From Nageia nagi (Eukaryota > Pinophyta), in NCBI GenBank assembly GCA_050084985.1, contig JBITNC010000001.1, forward strand, positions 130,510,001 to 130,574,000: a DNA stretch of 64,000 nt. Reading direction: 5' to 3'. The stretch's first letter is position 1. Every line of letters begins with the position of its first letter. Shown here one piece after another: positions 26,944 through 39,813 of this stretch. The position numbers and the translations under genes were made by a program. Under the pieces are notes generated by a model. It had not been told where the DNA came from and did no database searches. It was given only the letters and a program-made list of their open reading frames with translations.

Positions 26944-27819
26944 TATACCCCACATTGAATATGTTTTGCTGCTTTTGAAAAAATAAATAATTAAAGCATA
27001 AATTTAAAGTATAATAAGAAAAGTAATAAAGTACTCCCTAAAATGTTTTCTCACAACAAAAGCTTTGGATGCCCTAGTTTTTCACCTATATTATGCCACC
27101 TCTTTGACTTGGTTACAATATGATGGACCTCTCATCATAAGATAAATCCAAGGAAAAGATAAAGGAACCTAAAAAGATTTTAAACAAGATTTTTTTTTTG
27201 GTTTTTCATAAGATATCTCAAATATAGACATTAAACATCATGATATGGAAAGTGTGTAAGTGATAAGAGATGAAACCTATCCTTGGTGACTTACTCACCA
27301 AGAGTTATAGAGATAGTATTAATCAACTTGGTTTCCTAAGCAACCATGTTTCCATAGATTTTAGATATGGATGACCCTTCCTTACAAAGGTGCCAAATGA
27401 TAAGATTGACCCTTCCTTACAAAGGTTTCAAATGATAAGAGTGACTAGCTTCATTCCCTAAGCCACCATATTTCCATAAATTTTCTAATATGAGTGACCC
27501 TTCCTTACAAAGGTGTCAGATAATATGAACAATGATACAAAAATAATTTTGATGTGTTTTGACAAGCATCATTTATGATAAGAAACATTTTATGAAAATG
27601 ATATGAGAGAAAAGAATGAATTACCTTTTTTGTTGTTTTACCATAATTTTTAATAAATGATCAAATTTTGGGTATTTTTAACCATTTAAACCTAGTAGCA
27701 TCACCAGGAACACATCGACATCGTTAGATTATTACCTAATTTTTCTTGAAACGTTAGTAACCAAAGACAAAGAAATATATATTTTTATGAAAATGATCAT
27801 ACATAAAACTTTTTTAGGT
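26944..27819 (-). other. 3' untranslated part of the gypsy element
   Basis: No coding trace. A CCTTCCTTACAAAGGTG/TT-containing unit occurs three times (near 27385, 27415 and 27500), each preceded by a GATAAGAGTGAC-like or ATGAGTGACC-like stretch; a local 60- to 110-bp repetition between pol and LTR. Confidence 0.5.
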
Positions 27820-29050
27820 GCATAATATTAATTGGATTACATTCTTCTTTACCATGAATTGTAGATAATTTATATACACCTTTTCTATAATTTGTAATGA
27901 CAATGTAAGGACCTATCCAGTTAGGTTTGAACTTACCTTTCTTTTCATTCTCCATAGCTTTAGCATTGGAAAGGTTTTCTTTTAGGACTAGGTCACCAAC
28001 TTTGAATTATTTAGGATTCATCTTTTTTCTATAAGCTATTTGGATTCTAGAATGATAGACATGAAGGTGTTCTAGATCATTAACCTATTTTTCATCTAGG
28101 ACCTCTAGTTGGGCTAATCTAGCTTTTCTTCTAGCTTCATTAAGAATGAGACCATCTAGTGACATATGAAATGATGATATCTCTAATTCTAGTTGGACTA
28201 TAGCTTCATCACCATACATTAGGGAGAAAAGTGTTACCCATACGAAAGTCCTTACATTTCTTCTAAAGGCCCACAAAGAATAAGGGGGCTATTCATGCCA
28301 ATCCTTACCATGTTTTATAATAGTTTTGGATAAGATACTCTTAATGACTTTGTAATATGCTTCAACTTGACCATTACCTTGGGGATAATATGGTGTAGAG
28401 AATTTTTTTTCAATATGATATTTATCACAAAATTATTTTACTTCATTACCTTTAAATCTTGAACCATTATCCATGAATAATTTAGAAGGCACACCACATC
28501 TAGAAATGATAAATTCAACAAGAAATTTAACAATCTTACCTCCTTTTGCAAACTTCATGGGTATAGCCTCAACCCATTTTGTGAAGTATTTTGTAGCTAT
28601 TATGATGATAAACTTGTGGCCATCTCTTGAAATAGGGTTAATTTTACCAATAAAGTCAAGTGCCCAAATACAAAAAGGCTAAGGAGATAAAATGGAATGC
28701 AAACCATGAGAAGGAGAAGGCTAAAGGTTAGCATTCTTTTGACATTGCTTACATTTATTAACATGCAATTCATAATCTTAAAGCATAGTATACCAATAAT
28801 AATGTAGTCTAGGCAATGTTTGATAAACACATTTAGCATGAAAGTGTCCACAACATGCACCATAATGAGCTTGATGAAGGACCATATCTACTTCATGCCT
28901 CATTAAATGTATAAGAAGAGTCCCAACAAAAGACATTGTATATAACAAATCACCAATGATGGCATAATTGGTAGCTAGATTTTTAAGTCTAATTCTAGTA
29001 TTGTGATCAAAGCCAATAGTAACAACATCATCTTTAAGATAATTCAAAAC
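27820..29050 (-). pseudogene. Gypsy integrase relic
   Basis: Minus-strand integrase trace with stops. The zinc-binding segment near 28930-28740 shows LHQAHYGACCGHF...YYW and then CKQCQK. The catalytic core reads CIWALDFIGKI (first Asp, near 28660), SKLFMDNGSRF (second Asp, near 28480) and YPQGNGQVEAYYK (Glu, near 28390), so all three acidic residues can still be read. The C-terminal part includes YGDEAIVQLELEI, then FKVGDLVLKEN, GKFKPNWIGPYIV and a final NPINIMHLKKFYV-type end near 27830. Stops lie where Gln or Arg codons are expected. The similarity to the integrase of the 52-64 kb element shows both belong to the same broad clade. Confidence 0.88.
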
Positions 29051-29329
29051 ATATTGATATCATTCACACATATTGATACAAGTAGTTGCATAACAATTAT
29101 CTTCAACAAAATCTTCAACAACATGCTCATGAGATGACTTACCTATATTTTTTATTATAAAGATGGTTTACTCATCTTCTATGTTAATGGTAGCAAGGTT
29201 AGTGATATTATCGATATAATCAGCATACCTATTTCTTTCTCTAGGAATGTTATTAATTTCATACAAACTGAAGTAGATGAGGAGATTTTCCACCATTTCT
29301 TGTATGGTTACAACTAGGGATCTTTAATT

Positions 29330-29610
29330 TTGTATATGTTGGAAACTTGCTTTATAATGAGTTGATAATCACTAAATACTTTTATCCTTTTAACTTTTAT
29401 AAGTATTGAAACCTTCATACCTTATATAATAGCCTCATATTATGCCATATTATTAGTGCAATCAAAAGTTAAACTATAATATATAGGGATAACATCATTA
29501 TGAGGATTGATGAGGATAATTCCTTCCCTTGCTTTGTGAATTCATTTATAACCATCTAAGAATATGTTCCACTCATCATTTTATATAAAACCAATAAATA
29601 CTTGTAGGTA
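29330..29610 (-). pseudogene. Second (archaeal-type) RNase H relic
   Basis: Between the RT/RNase H block and integrase, the minus strand reads IFLDGYK, then GIILINPHNDVIPIYYSLTF, DCTNNMA, YEAII, and IKVKRIKVFSDYQLII. This is the pattern of the extra RNase H domain found after the ordinary one in Tat-clade gypsy elements: an Asp in the first strand, TNN.A.YEA with the catalytic Glu, and an Asp after the next strand. Several stops interrupt it. Its presence places this older element in the same clade as the element at 52 kb. Confidence 0.75.
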
Positions 29611-29869
29611 CTCAAGCTTAGGAATGGAGCAACAGCATAGGATTGCAACAATGATGCTAGAATGTGGTCATTCTGGTTGACTACTTCATTTGGGAACTCT
29701 TCTTAGATCCAGGATACTTCATTTCATGGATGATTTGTGATTAAATATACTATGGCCTATTCCTTTATTGATTTCTAAGTGATAAGGATAAAATTTAACT
29801 CTTGAAGTAACATTACCCATTTTGTAACTCTTCTAGATAGGTATGATGGGGAAATAAGATATTTGAGAG

Positions 29870-30935
29870 GATTAGCCTAAGCTATGATATATGTTGTATT
29901 TTCAACCATAGAATGTCTTAACTTTTTGGTTGAGAATACTAAAGCAAAATACATCTTTTCTATTGAAGTGTACCTTATCTCATAATCAAGTAAATTCTTA
30001 CTAATATAATAAATTGTTCTTTCCTTGTTATTATCATCTTTTTGAGCTAACATTGCCCCTAATGCACTTAGTGTTGGTGAAACATAAAGTAACAAAATCT
30101 TATCTAAATCATAGAGGGCTAAGACTAGACCATTAGTAAGGTAAATTTTTATGTTATCCAAATCCTTTTGACACTTCTCATCCCAAATGAATTTCTAACC
30201 TTTCTTAAACAAATGAGAAAATGGGGAAGTCATATCTACTAACTGAGAAATGAACCTTTTGATTAGTTGAAATTTTTCTTGAATATTTCTCAACTCTTTT
30301 AAATTCTTATGGGAGGTAAATTAGCAATTGTTGAAACTTTTTTGGGATCCACCTCTATACTTCATGACACAATGAAACCAAGCAATTTACTTAATGATAC
30401 TGCAAATGCACACTTTTGAGGCTTCAACTTCAACCTATATTCTATCATTCTTTGGAAAATCCTTCTTAAATCTAAAATATGATCATCCTTGACTATGAAA
30501 TTTGCTAGGATATCATCAACATATACCTTAACATTTTCATGGATCATATCATAAAACATACTCACCATGGCTCTATGATACATTGCACCAATATTATTTA
30601 GTTTAAAAGGCATGACCACTTAACAAATATCCCGCAAGGAGTAACAAAAGTTGTCTTATGTTGGTCCTCCTTATTGATCCTTATTTGAATATAGTAAAAA
30701 AAACCATATATGAAAGATGAAATGTCATGGCCTACTATTTAATCTATAATCATATCAATGTTATATGCCTTATTGATATCTTTGAAATTTGTACAATATC
30801 TTATTTCACTAGTAGTCTTAGTTGCAAGCATAATGTTAGAAATCCATGGAGAATAATTGATAGGAATAATCAAACCAATTGTAATATACTTTTTAATTTC
30901 CTTTTTAATAGCAAGGGCTACCTTAGGAGTTGAGA
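29870..30935 (-). pseudogene. Gypsy reverse transcriptase and RNase H relic
   Basis: RT begins at about 30935 with TPKVALAIKKEIKKYI, SPWISNIMLATKTTSEIRYC and TNFKDINKA. It loses some of the following block and continues with KEDQHKTTFVTPCGIF and MPFKLNNIGAMYHRAM. The catalytic motif is VYVDDILANF in the open stretch 30619-30362. The RNase H stretch 30161-29877 contains SALGAMLAQKDDNNKERTIY and STKKLRHSM. One frameshift lies near 30620. The start of RT lies six bases from a foreign LTR fragment, so the upstream protease and gag have been lost or displaced. Confidence 0.88.
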
Positions 30936-30940
30936 TTATA

Positions 30941-31136
30941 AGGATTGTAAGAGAGTTGTATTTGTGAGTGAAGTAAATATCTAGTTAATGGAGGTACTCC
31001 TAGTTGGAGGAACCACTTTACATCTTGAGTTACTTTGTGAGATTATCTTATTTTTGAAATTGTTGGATGTGAATTTGGGAGCTTTCATGAGATCTTGGTA
31101 GTTTAGGATTGTTCTTGTTATAGTTCAATTCTTTCA
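30941..31136 (+). repeat. 3' fragment of an LTR of the 45-kb family
   Basis: Matches 45541-45735, the right part of the LTR at 45238-45735, in plus orientation. Shared blocks: AGGATTGTAAGAG, TAGTTGGAGGAACCACTT, ACATCTTG.GTTA, GAGAGCTTTCAT or GGGAGCTTTCAT, and GATCTTGGTAGTTTAGGATTG. It ends TCAATTCTTTCA. The 5' part of the LTR is absent. It sits inside a minus-strand gypsy element, so it is a nested, truncated insertion. Confidence 0.78.
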
Positions 31137-31672
31137 AAATGGATATAAAATTTTGAGATAAGTTGTGCATAATAATTAGTATATTTAGTGATAAAGAGAG
31201 TACCAATTGAGTGCATCACTTCTAAATATTGTAGAGGATTACTTAGACATAAAATTATCACTCACACTAAATTTCAATTTGAATTTCATCTTGAAAGATT
31301 TGATATATACCATGGGATCTCCCTCACTATTGTATGTATCAAAAATAGTTTCTACTTACAAATTAGATGCCCTAGTATTGTGAATCTCATCATACAATAG
31401 ATTTGAATCCCTAGACATGGGTGGAGCACCTCCAATGGATCAACTATTACCCCCAATATTAGAGGATTCACTTCTTTCTTTATTTTAGTATAGCATTTTC
31501 TTCTTATTAGATTTTGTCACATCATCAAAACTATTAACCATGGAAAGAAACTCAATTGGTTCCATTTCTAGAATACTCAAAATAAAATATTAGTCCTATC
31601 CAAAACCCTAGGGTTGTGGTGCAACTAGTGAAGGATAATGTGATGTATTGAAAAGAAGTTAGGTTCATCAAT
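31137..31672. other. Unassigned internal remnant next to the 5' LTR
   Basis: This should be the leader/gag side of the minus-strand gypsy element. I see no recognisable gag and no primer-binding site that matches a known tRNA. The plus-strand ORF at 31188-31400 is unsupported. Confidence 0.35.
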
Positions 31673-32355
31673 TGTTATAATCAAATAAGAATGATTAGGG
31701 TTATTTACAAAATATTCAATTTAACCAATTAACCATAAAATAATTGTAAATCAATGACATAAAATATGATAATAGCCTAATTTATCTTGACCTATGAAAA
31801 CTAGATTTATAAAAGATACAAAACTATACTTTACGTGTGAGCTTATCTGAAGAATGGAGTCATGAATCCAACCTCAACCCAATGCTAGCATTAGGAACCT
31901 ATTAATATCTCTTTATTACCATTATAGAATGCCTCAACCTTTTGGTCAATGATGTTGTATCACCTTTGATACATAAAATATCACTCATGAATGGATGAAA
32001 AATTGTAGGAATGCATAGCTTAGAGTATAACAAAATCAAAAAATGATAGATTTCATTAAGAAACACCAATAAATAATGACACAAGTATATTTCCACCTAT
32101 AAAGGATTTGAGATTATATCATATCATGTTATATCTTTGATCACACATAACCCCTTCACCTTTATAGGCAATAGGTCTAGTGCTAAGGATCCTTCTTATG
32201 TTTATTGTGATACTAAGCTAACCTCTTACCATAAAATATAAAGGGATATGAGAGTACACATTGATAAGAGCATTTATTTAATAAATTAAATAAATTATTT
32301 CAAATATGCAAAAGGGTATTTTAATTAAATTAAAATTCCTTTTTAGGTGTTAATA
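31673..32355 (-). repeat. 5' LTR of the 26-32 kb gypsy element
   Basis: Partner of 26226-26943. Its plus-strand text starts TGTTATAAT and ends GGTGTTAATA. It is the upstream LTR in minus orientation. The two copies differ at many positions and by small indels, so the insertion is old. Confidence 0.8.
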
Positions 32356-34479
32356 ATGAACATGAAAATGAATACAACTAAATCAAAATTGATGTACCTA
32401 CAAATGTTAGATACATACTCCCAAGACCAAATTATTTTTTATTTATGAAGACACAACCTATCTATCACCTATAAAAAAATAATTTGTTCAATTATAAGAG
32501 CAATTATGTATAGTCTAAAAATCTTACCTTTATTACCTTATTTCTCTTACTACTGGGCATCTTGGGTTTCCCTCTCAACCCATGAAATATTCATTTTGAG
32601 CTCCTCACACTACATGCACAAAATAGACTTGATGTAAATATAATAGGAACTACCATAGCTATGATCCAAAAAGAATCTCCTTTCTCTCATCTCATTATAC
32701 AAACACATAACAAATCTAATAAATGGAGATTTTTCTCACAACATCCTGGACTTCACCTCCTTGAACCCACACATCATGCTATTTCTCAGTGCTCTTCAAA
32801 TCCTTTCATACCCACTCATAATTATGGTTTTTTAGCACCTTTAATTATTTCTCAATGATCACTTGCATACTACGCAAATCTCATGCGAATCTACACATAA
32901 CTTGGAGAGTATCTAGTCTACACTAAATGCTAATCATAGAAGCTTTCATATTAGGATTTAGGCCTCCATCTTGGGATTTATCTTCTCTTTCTCATCTTTA
33001 GAACTTATTTTCCTTACTCTTCTACTTGTAGTGACTAGGGATTTGATATATGTAACTCAATCAATATTTATGGTATTTATAATTTTTTTATAATTTGGAG
33101 GCAAATAGCTACAAAAGTAAAGGTCAATGATATGGGAAAATCATAATTAGAATTTAAAAATAAGTTTAAATTTTTTGGAAATTAGATACATAAAATTAAT
33201 AACCACATTTAATTTTAGGGCTAGTGGCCCCCTTTTGAAGGTACAAAAATTAGCGAGTTTCAAAATCTTAAAATCCTAATTTTTGCTTGTAAGAACTTAT
33301 TAGTTGTTAGGAAAAATAATCATGAGAAGGAAGAGAACTAAAGATCAAACAAGAACAAGAATACCACTAATTCAATATCAAGTAAAGAATTATCCCCATC
33401 AATATTAATGATGAACAATGAGGAGCATAATATAGGTAATCGACCCATAATATACAAAGATGATTCCTTTGGACCATTTATTAGTTCATTGGAAACTTTG
33501 AAAGAAGTAATAATACCAAATTGATTTGATAATATCCTAGATAGTATAATACAATTCATTATTGATAAAAAATGAGAAGCATCAATATTTGTAAATATGG
33601 ATAAATTACTAACATATAGGGAAATATAAATTATACCTTTAAAGCAAGTAAATTGTACCTAATATTACCTCTTCTTTGACACTTCAATTTATGTAAAATA
33701 GGCAATATTTCCTAGTTAGCTAAGGATACCAATAGAAAGATATATAAAATAACAAAATACCTTAATATATACTTAACAAAACTATTTCTATCAATCCCCT
33801 TTATTTAACATATCAAAAGTTAGCCTTAGAAAATGAGTCCATAAGAGAAGATCCAAATATATCCCATATGAGATTGATAATTAAAGAAATTAAGGAAGAT
33901 AAAAATAATACTAGAAATATTGAGATCATAATTATGTAGATTGATATAAAATAACTATCCATTGTAAATTGATACCCTTCATGCATCAATCAAAATTAAA
34001 TCATAGTCTTAGCAAGTATATGCCCTAAATATTGGCTTATTTAATTAGGTATCCAAATTAATGAAATAAATTTATAAATTATCACTTTAATAACACCATG
34101 TTTCCACCCTAAATGATGAGAAATCTAGTGTCATCTCTATGCTAAAGAAGTACATATGGCTAATGAATTTCCATCACTCAAAAAACTAGTATAGGAGTAA
34201 TGTCAAGCATAAGGATGATGGGAACCCATACTACAAAATACAACCCAATGATTAGAATCAGGAAGAGAGAAATGTTAGAACCTAACTATCAAACTTGTGG
34301 ATCCCAAAATCAATGGACCAAACAATGTAGAAGGAAATAATTTCTTAATGATATCAAAGATGTTCTTTGCCAAAATCTGAGACAATTCACATCATAAACA
34401 TACCAACCACCAACTATTTAATCGATAGAAAAGAAATCAACATCATTTTTTGATTAATTTAGGATCACATACTTTTAAT
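32356..34479. other. AT-rich stretch without supported genes
   Basis: Short ORFs at 32661-32858 and 33338-33559 show no motifs. The right end may contain the N-terminal part of the gag trace that follows, but it is too decayed to read. Confidence 0.35.
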
Positions 34480-34900
34480 TAGTGGATTTAGCATAGGCAC
34501 AACAACAAGCACACTCTAACTCCTTCCATAATAGGTGTGATACTCAAGGTAATCATTGAGGAAAAGGTGGAAGATATAGAGGAGGATATTAAGGAGGATG
34601 TGGACAAGCTTGATGAAATCAATTCTTAAACTTTGGTAAGACCTCTCATTCAAATTTTGAATTTCCCTACCCAAAAGAATTTCTATGGTGAAAATATTAC
34701 CAATTCATGAATGACCATGGATATATCAACTTCCTCAAACTATATAATTATATGAAAAATAAAATTTTTAAGAATGATAATACCAATGGGTATTCAAATG
34801 CTGAAGCTGCATAGAGGGTACCATTTACACCCAACTATAGACCTGTAATGGCCAAAAATAACAACCCATCCAATCTATAAATAACTTAAGAAAGAACCCA
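34480..34900 (+). pseudogene. Degenerate gypsy gag with eroded zinc knuckles
   Basis: The plus strand reads a Gly/Arg-rich run (GKGGRYRGGY, GGCGQA) followed by NFGKTSHSNFEFPYP and KYYQFMNDHGYINFLKLYNY. This is the spacing of the two zinc knuckles of one group of plant gypsy gag proteins (C..C....H....CP.P, then C..C....H....CP.L), with every metal-binding Cys replaced by Phe, Tyr or Leu. Stops interrupt the frame. The pol relic at 39.85-42.77 kb has the same orientation and belongs to a lineage whose gag has this tail, so the two are probably parts of one element split by later insertions. Confidence 0.5.
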
Positions 34901-35477
34901 TAAAGTGAAATTAACTATAATTGACCTAAGATCAAATAACCAATAAACTATTGATACTACCTCACCCTATGTTACCCCCTATTTTAGAGCTATAAAAACT
35001 ATGTTTACTAAACTAGTCATTAATAATAAATTATACTATACCTAAAATACCTTGATATCGATCAACATCAAGATATCATGAGAACTACCCAAGAACTAAT
35101 AAAAACTTTATAGAAACAAGGTTACCAAATCAACCAAGCATAAAATTCTTCCCCATAGCTAATAGATGAAGAGGTCAATATTTTGAAATAATTTTATGTG
35201 TTATTAAAGGAATAAGATCTAATATTAAAATTAGAATAGATATTGAAATATTGTGAAAATAAATATGGTATTAGAAAAGTGTATGCTATGAAAATTGATA
35301 CATCATGGAAAACTACCAATATTAATTGATTCCAATCTAAATACGATACTTGTCAAAAATATCATGATCAATATAGGAGAAAATATTAACATTCTTCTAG
35401 CTCAAACATGAACATAATTAGGGAGTCTACCACTAATACTAGCATAATATATGTAGATAAAAAAATAATGCTTAATG
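34901..35477. other. Remnant sequence, no clear feature
   Basis: Broken plus-strand protein-like runs (PNYRPVMAKNNNP, TSPYVTPYFRAIKTMF) follow the gag trace but match nothing I can name. Confidence 0.3.
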
Positions 35478-36080
35478 TAATAAACAAACCACTATTTCTC
35501 TAGAAATCAAATATTGAAGTATACACCATAAATATACCAAAAATATTGATAAACATGTACCTTCACCAGATATGAAGAAATGAATCATGCATAACACTTT
35601 CATACAACCGCCACTCATTAAAACTCAAAAATAATGATGTCAAAATATTAAATCTTGCACATTATCGACATCTTAAAACATGTAAATTCATATGCAAATA
35701 TTGAAATGTAAGAAATGAGAAGAAGGGTAAATAACAGATCCAAAGATAGGTGGTATTACAAAATACCATTGTTATTTGGATATATGATATGCATTTATTT
35801 TTCCTATTTGGTTTTTGATGATATACTTATAATGACTAATTCCCTTTGATATTTCTTATAGAAACATCTAAATCTTCCCTTTATCATAGTATCATCCCAT
35901 ATTACATAGTATATGATGCCTTTATAGGTATTTGATACCACTTACATTGTTTAGTGATCCTTTCATATTGATTACATTGCCTTGGATGTATTTTAACCCA
36001 TTTTTACAATAAATATATCTTAATTCTATAAAAATGAATTGTTTAATTAATAAGAATTCATTTTTAGGCATCTACATTTT
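35478..36080. repeat. Left copy of a ~0.6-kb direct repeat
   Basis: Matches 37226-37830 throughout. Shared blocks: GTATACACCATAAATATAC, CATTGTTATTTG.ATATATGATATG, TTGATTACATTGCCTTGGAT, and TTTAATTAATAAGAATTCATTTTT. With 1.1 kb between the copies this could be an LTR pair of a deleted element or a segmental duplication. No primer-binding site or TG/CA ends are clear. Confidence 0.72.
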
Positions 36081-36579
36081 TTCCCTCTTTGGAGGTGTAA
36101 TGGACTACATGAAGTTACATATCCAAATAAGAAGAGTACAAGAAACATTTTGAGAATTTTGAACTCTTGTACATTAGTATAGTCTTCTGATGCAAGCTTC
36201 TAATTGCACCCTTTTGGCTTAGTTTCTCTAGGAAAGCTCTATAGTTGGTGCAAACAAGACAAAATATGAATAAATATCCATTTTTTCCCTTCTAAGTATG
36301 CAAGCATAAAAATGATTTCTCCTTAATCTTTGATACTAGGGAGTCTTACACTCCATGTTCTATATCTTGATCTAGAGGTGTCAAATTGATTTTAGCCCTT
36401 GATGTGGTTCAATGAATGATGCTAATAGCATACAATTAGTACTACTAATGACATAGATGCTTTGAATTTTTTATCATATTTTATCTCTCTTTTTTTAATT
36501 TTTTTAACCTATAACAGAAAAGAGATTAGAGAATACCCTTTGATAGAAATTATGTTAGAAATATCATATAGCATATTTT
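36081..36579. other. Spacer between the 0.6-kb repeats, left part
   Basis: AT-rich sequence without recognisable coding content. Confidence 0.3.
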
Positions 36580-36945
36580 TAGATACATAGTGAGATACAT
36601 CACCTATTGGGTATGAGCCAATGCTAACATTCTCACTAATGGTTGTATCACCAATTTTCTTTTAAATAAGTGAACTCTAACTAGCTGTATCATTGGCCAT
36701 TGATAATCATATATTTTATGTCTATGATCCAAAGATATTATTCTTTTATGGTTGTAAGCATAACCATGTATGGATACACAGTAAGGTGCATCATCCATTG
36801 GGTATGAGCTAATATCAACATCCTTACTAATATATTTACCACCAATTTCCTTTTAAGTAAGGAAACTCTCACTTGTTGTACCATTGACCATTAGTGATCA
36901 AGCACTTTATGTCCCTATTATGACAATATTATGCTTGCTATATTT
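36580..36945. repeat. Tandem duplication, period ~190 bp
   Basis: Units at about 36580-36752 and 36771-36945 share GATACA.AGT, CATTGGGTATGAGC (or CTATTGGGTATGAGC), CACCAATTT.CTTTTAA.TAAG and CCATT..TGATCA. The minus-strand ORF at 36604-36798 spans the junction and is not a gene. Confidence 0.75.
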
Positions 36946-37225
36946 TTTTAAAATATTTATCTAAATCTTACATTGTCAACGATGTGTAAGAAAAATTATA
37001 GTGTTAACATCATATGGAAAGTAAAAAATTGAAATAGAAATAAAAACATACTATACATTTACCTTATTTTAATGCATCATGAATATTTGAGATAAGAGGT
37101 TGTGTGATTCATGCATTAAAGCATGTTAGGTGCATTACATTGTAGTTTTTTGGCTCTTTTTTGCCATCCATAAAAGATAACTTGTATACACCTAATCATG
37201 TAGCATCCACTACAAAAATAATACA

Positions 37226-37830
37226 TAATATAATAAACAAAGCACTATTTCTATACAAATTAAATACTAAAGTATACACCATAAATATACTAGTTATAAT
37301 AATAATAAACTTGTACCTTTGTTAAATATAAAGAAACAAACCATGTATAACACTTTCACAAAATCACCACTTGTTCAGACTCAAGAATAAAGGTATTAAC
37401 ATCTTCAAGCTCACATGTCATTGACATCTTAAAATATAAAAAATAAGATACAGAGATTAAAATGTAAGAAATGCAAAGAATGGTAAATAAGAGATCCACA
37501 GATAGGAGGTGTAAAAAAATATCATTGTTATTTGTATATATGATATGTATGTATTTTCCTATCTGATTGATGATGATCTTCTCATAATTAATCATTGCCT
37601 CTGGTATTCTTTTATAACAAAATTTAGATCTTCCCTTTTCCTTTGTATTATCTCATATTACATAGTTTATGATACCTTTATAAATATTTGATAACACTTA
37701 CATTGTTTATTTATCCCTTTATATTGATTACATTGCCTTGGATGTATTTTAACCTCTTTTTACAATAAATATCTATTGATGCTATAAAAATAAATTATTT
37801 AATTAATAAGAATTCATTTTTTGTGTATAC
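37226..37830. repeat. Right copy of the ~0.6-kb direct repeat
   Basis: Partner of 35478-36080, same orientation, diverged by many substitutions and small indels. The minus-strand ORF at 37356-37595 lies within it and is not conserved in the left copy. Confidence 0.72.
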
Positions 37831-39107
37831 AAAATAATATCTCCCTAGCTTATGGATTTCTATTTAGAGCATTAGAACTATTGAAATACATACCTACCTC
37901 GATTTTAGGAATCAATTCCCAAGCCACTTTTGATGTGATGAACATGGTCAAAAACAAGAATTTAAAGTAACTATTTTATTGGACTTTGAAAGGTTTATAA
38001 ATAATAACTATATTATAAACATTAAAACTCAAGAGATGATAATATCCAATGATGAATATGAATTCCATATTCCATTAAATTAAGGAATAAGTCATGCATA
38101 CATCAAAGTCCCAGTGTTAATGACACCAATGATGGTAGTGACTCAATGGGACTTAATTCACTATACAAAATGACTACATGAAAAGAATCTAATGGTTTCC
38201 AAGACTATATCAATCCCATAGAATATATCCAATTGATTTTTCATAGTGGCTAATAAGAAGAAGTATCAAAAGTTGGCATCTTGATGTGGAATGCTAGCAA
38301 CCATGAAATGCATTTAGAAAGAGCATATTGAACAACATATAGTTAATGAGTTTTTAAAAATTCTAAAGGAATATATCATACAACATTACCAAAAACTGAA
38401 TAAACATTAGAAATAACTTCCTTAAAATAATTATTTGAATAAATTATACAATTTTTTTCCAATGAAGAAAGTAGAATTGAAGCATTGGAAGATACATTAG
38501 TAGGCATGATATCATATTGATAGTACTTATATCAAAATTATTTCATTACATAGGACCAAATCATACAACATATTACCTTAATATTTTAAAACTCATTCCT
38601 TATAACCAACATAATTGATAAATATTTAGGGGTTACAAGCCCATCCAACCATATTATTCAATGCAAGATGGTATGGATGTTAAGTACTCCATACCTAATT
38701 GTCTAGGTTCATATTTTCCATTGGAAACTAGGAACCATTCCTAGATCATGGTATGTACAATACAAATTATGGAAATAAATATGAACTTGGGTAGAGTTAC
38801 AATAATAATTCATTAAAATATTTACCTTTTATGATGGTAACTCAATTGTACACAAATGCTTATTAAAAATCAAAGATTATATCTTTACTAATTCCATGAT
38901 TGTCAAAGTTACTTACACTAAATAACCCCCAACTATAACTCTAATATTCCTACATCCATTAGAATAACAACCAATGAAAAATGTCACTAAAACTAAAAAG
39001 AAATCCAATCCAAAAATAAAATACCCAAAGGAGAAACCTGAAAATTTAAGATGTGAGGTAAGCAAAGAACAACGAGATATCATTACCAAAATAAAAATAA
39101 ATCAATC
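37831..39107 (+). other. Unassigned stretch, perhaps the protease region of the split gypsy element
   Basis: Weak plus-strand protein-like runs occur (for example HAYIKVPVLMTPMMVVTQWD near 38100, then KILKEYIIQHYQKLN). They precede RT in the right orientation, so this may be the gag-protease linker of the 34.5-42.8 kb element. No DTG/DSG-type active site could be identified. Confidence 0.28.
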
Positions 39108-39813
39108 TATTATAACCAAAATAATTATTAATTAAGGTTATTTAATACATTCAATTAATTAAAATAATGAAAAAATTATAATAGAGTAGCAATAATACAA
39201 AATATGACAATGATCGTAATTAACCTAATTGATCTTAACCTATCAAACCTACATTAATGAAGATGCAATGATCTAAGGAAATATCTAGTCCAAAGAGATC
39301 AACAATTAGCTTCTACCTTGAAATGGGATCACTAATCCATCCTTTTCCGAGTGTTGCCACTAGCATCCTCTCAAGAATAACTCAAAGCTTTGATCACTGC
39401 CATCAACACTCATTTGAAGCTTGTAATATTATGTGTGATTAGTTTGAAATATCATAAGAATGCAAAGCCTAGAGTATAATAAAATCAATATATAATAGGT
39501 GGTGCCAAGAGACACCAATGAATAGAAGCAAGTATGTTACCACCTATAAAGGATTCTAGATCATGTCATGATTTCTCATGCACAACCCTTCCACCTTTAT
39601 AGATAGTAGGTCTAGTGCCAAGTCTTCTCCTTAGGCTTATGGTATACATGTGCTAAGACTCCTTCTTGGGCTTATCTATAGGTTGACCTGTTATCATAAA
39701 ACATAAAGGTAGTTGAATGTACATAAGTATTAAATTTATTAAATAATTAAATCATTTCAAATACCTAAAAGGTATATTTTAATTAAATTGAAATTCATTT
39801 TTATGTATTAGTA
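39108..39813 (-). repeat. Third LTR copy of the 26-32 kb gypsy family
   Basis: Homologous over its length to 26226-26943 and 31673-32355 in the same orientation: CCTAATTGATCTTAACCTAT, AGAGTATAATAAAATCAA, TACCACCTATAAAGGATT, CCTTCCACCTTTATAG and ATTTTAATTAAATTGAAATTC. It contains an extra ~40-bp local duplication of the CTTCTCCTTAGGCTTAT segment near 39625-39675. No body of this family lies beside it, so it is a solo LTR or an end fragment, inserted just upstream of the plus-strand pol relic. No target duplication is clear. Confidence 0.75.

Larger units (their letters stand above)
26226..32355 (-). mobile_element. Decayed Tat-clade Ty3/gypsy element with both LTRs
   Basis: Two direct repeats of about 0.7 kb (26226-26943 and 31673-32355) flank minus-strand RT, RNase H, second RNase H and integrase traces in canonical gypsy order. 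The flanks ATGAT (26221-26225) and ATGAA (32356-32360) match at four of five bases and may be the remains of the target duplication. The internal part is only about 4.7 kb, and gag and protease are not recognisable. A plus-oriented fragment of another LTR family (30941-31136) abuts the start of RT, so the 5' half was disrupted by insertion or deletion. Many stops and frameshifts make it inactive. Confidence 0.82.
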
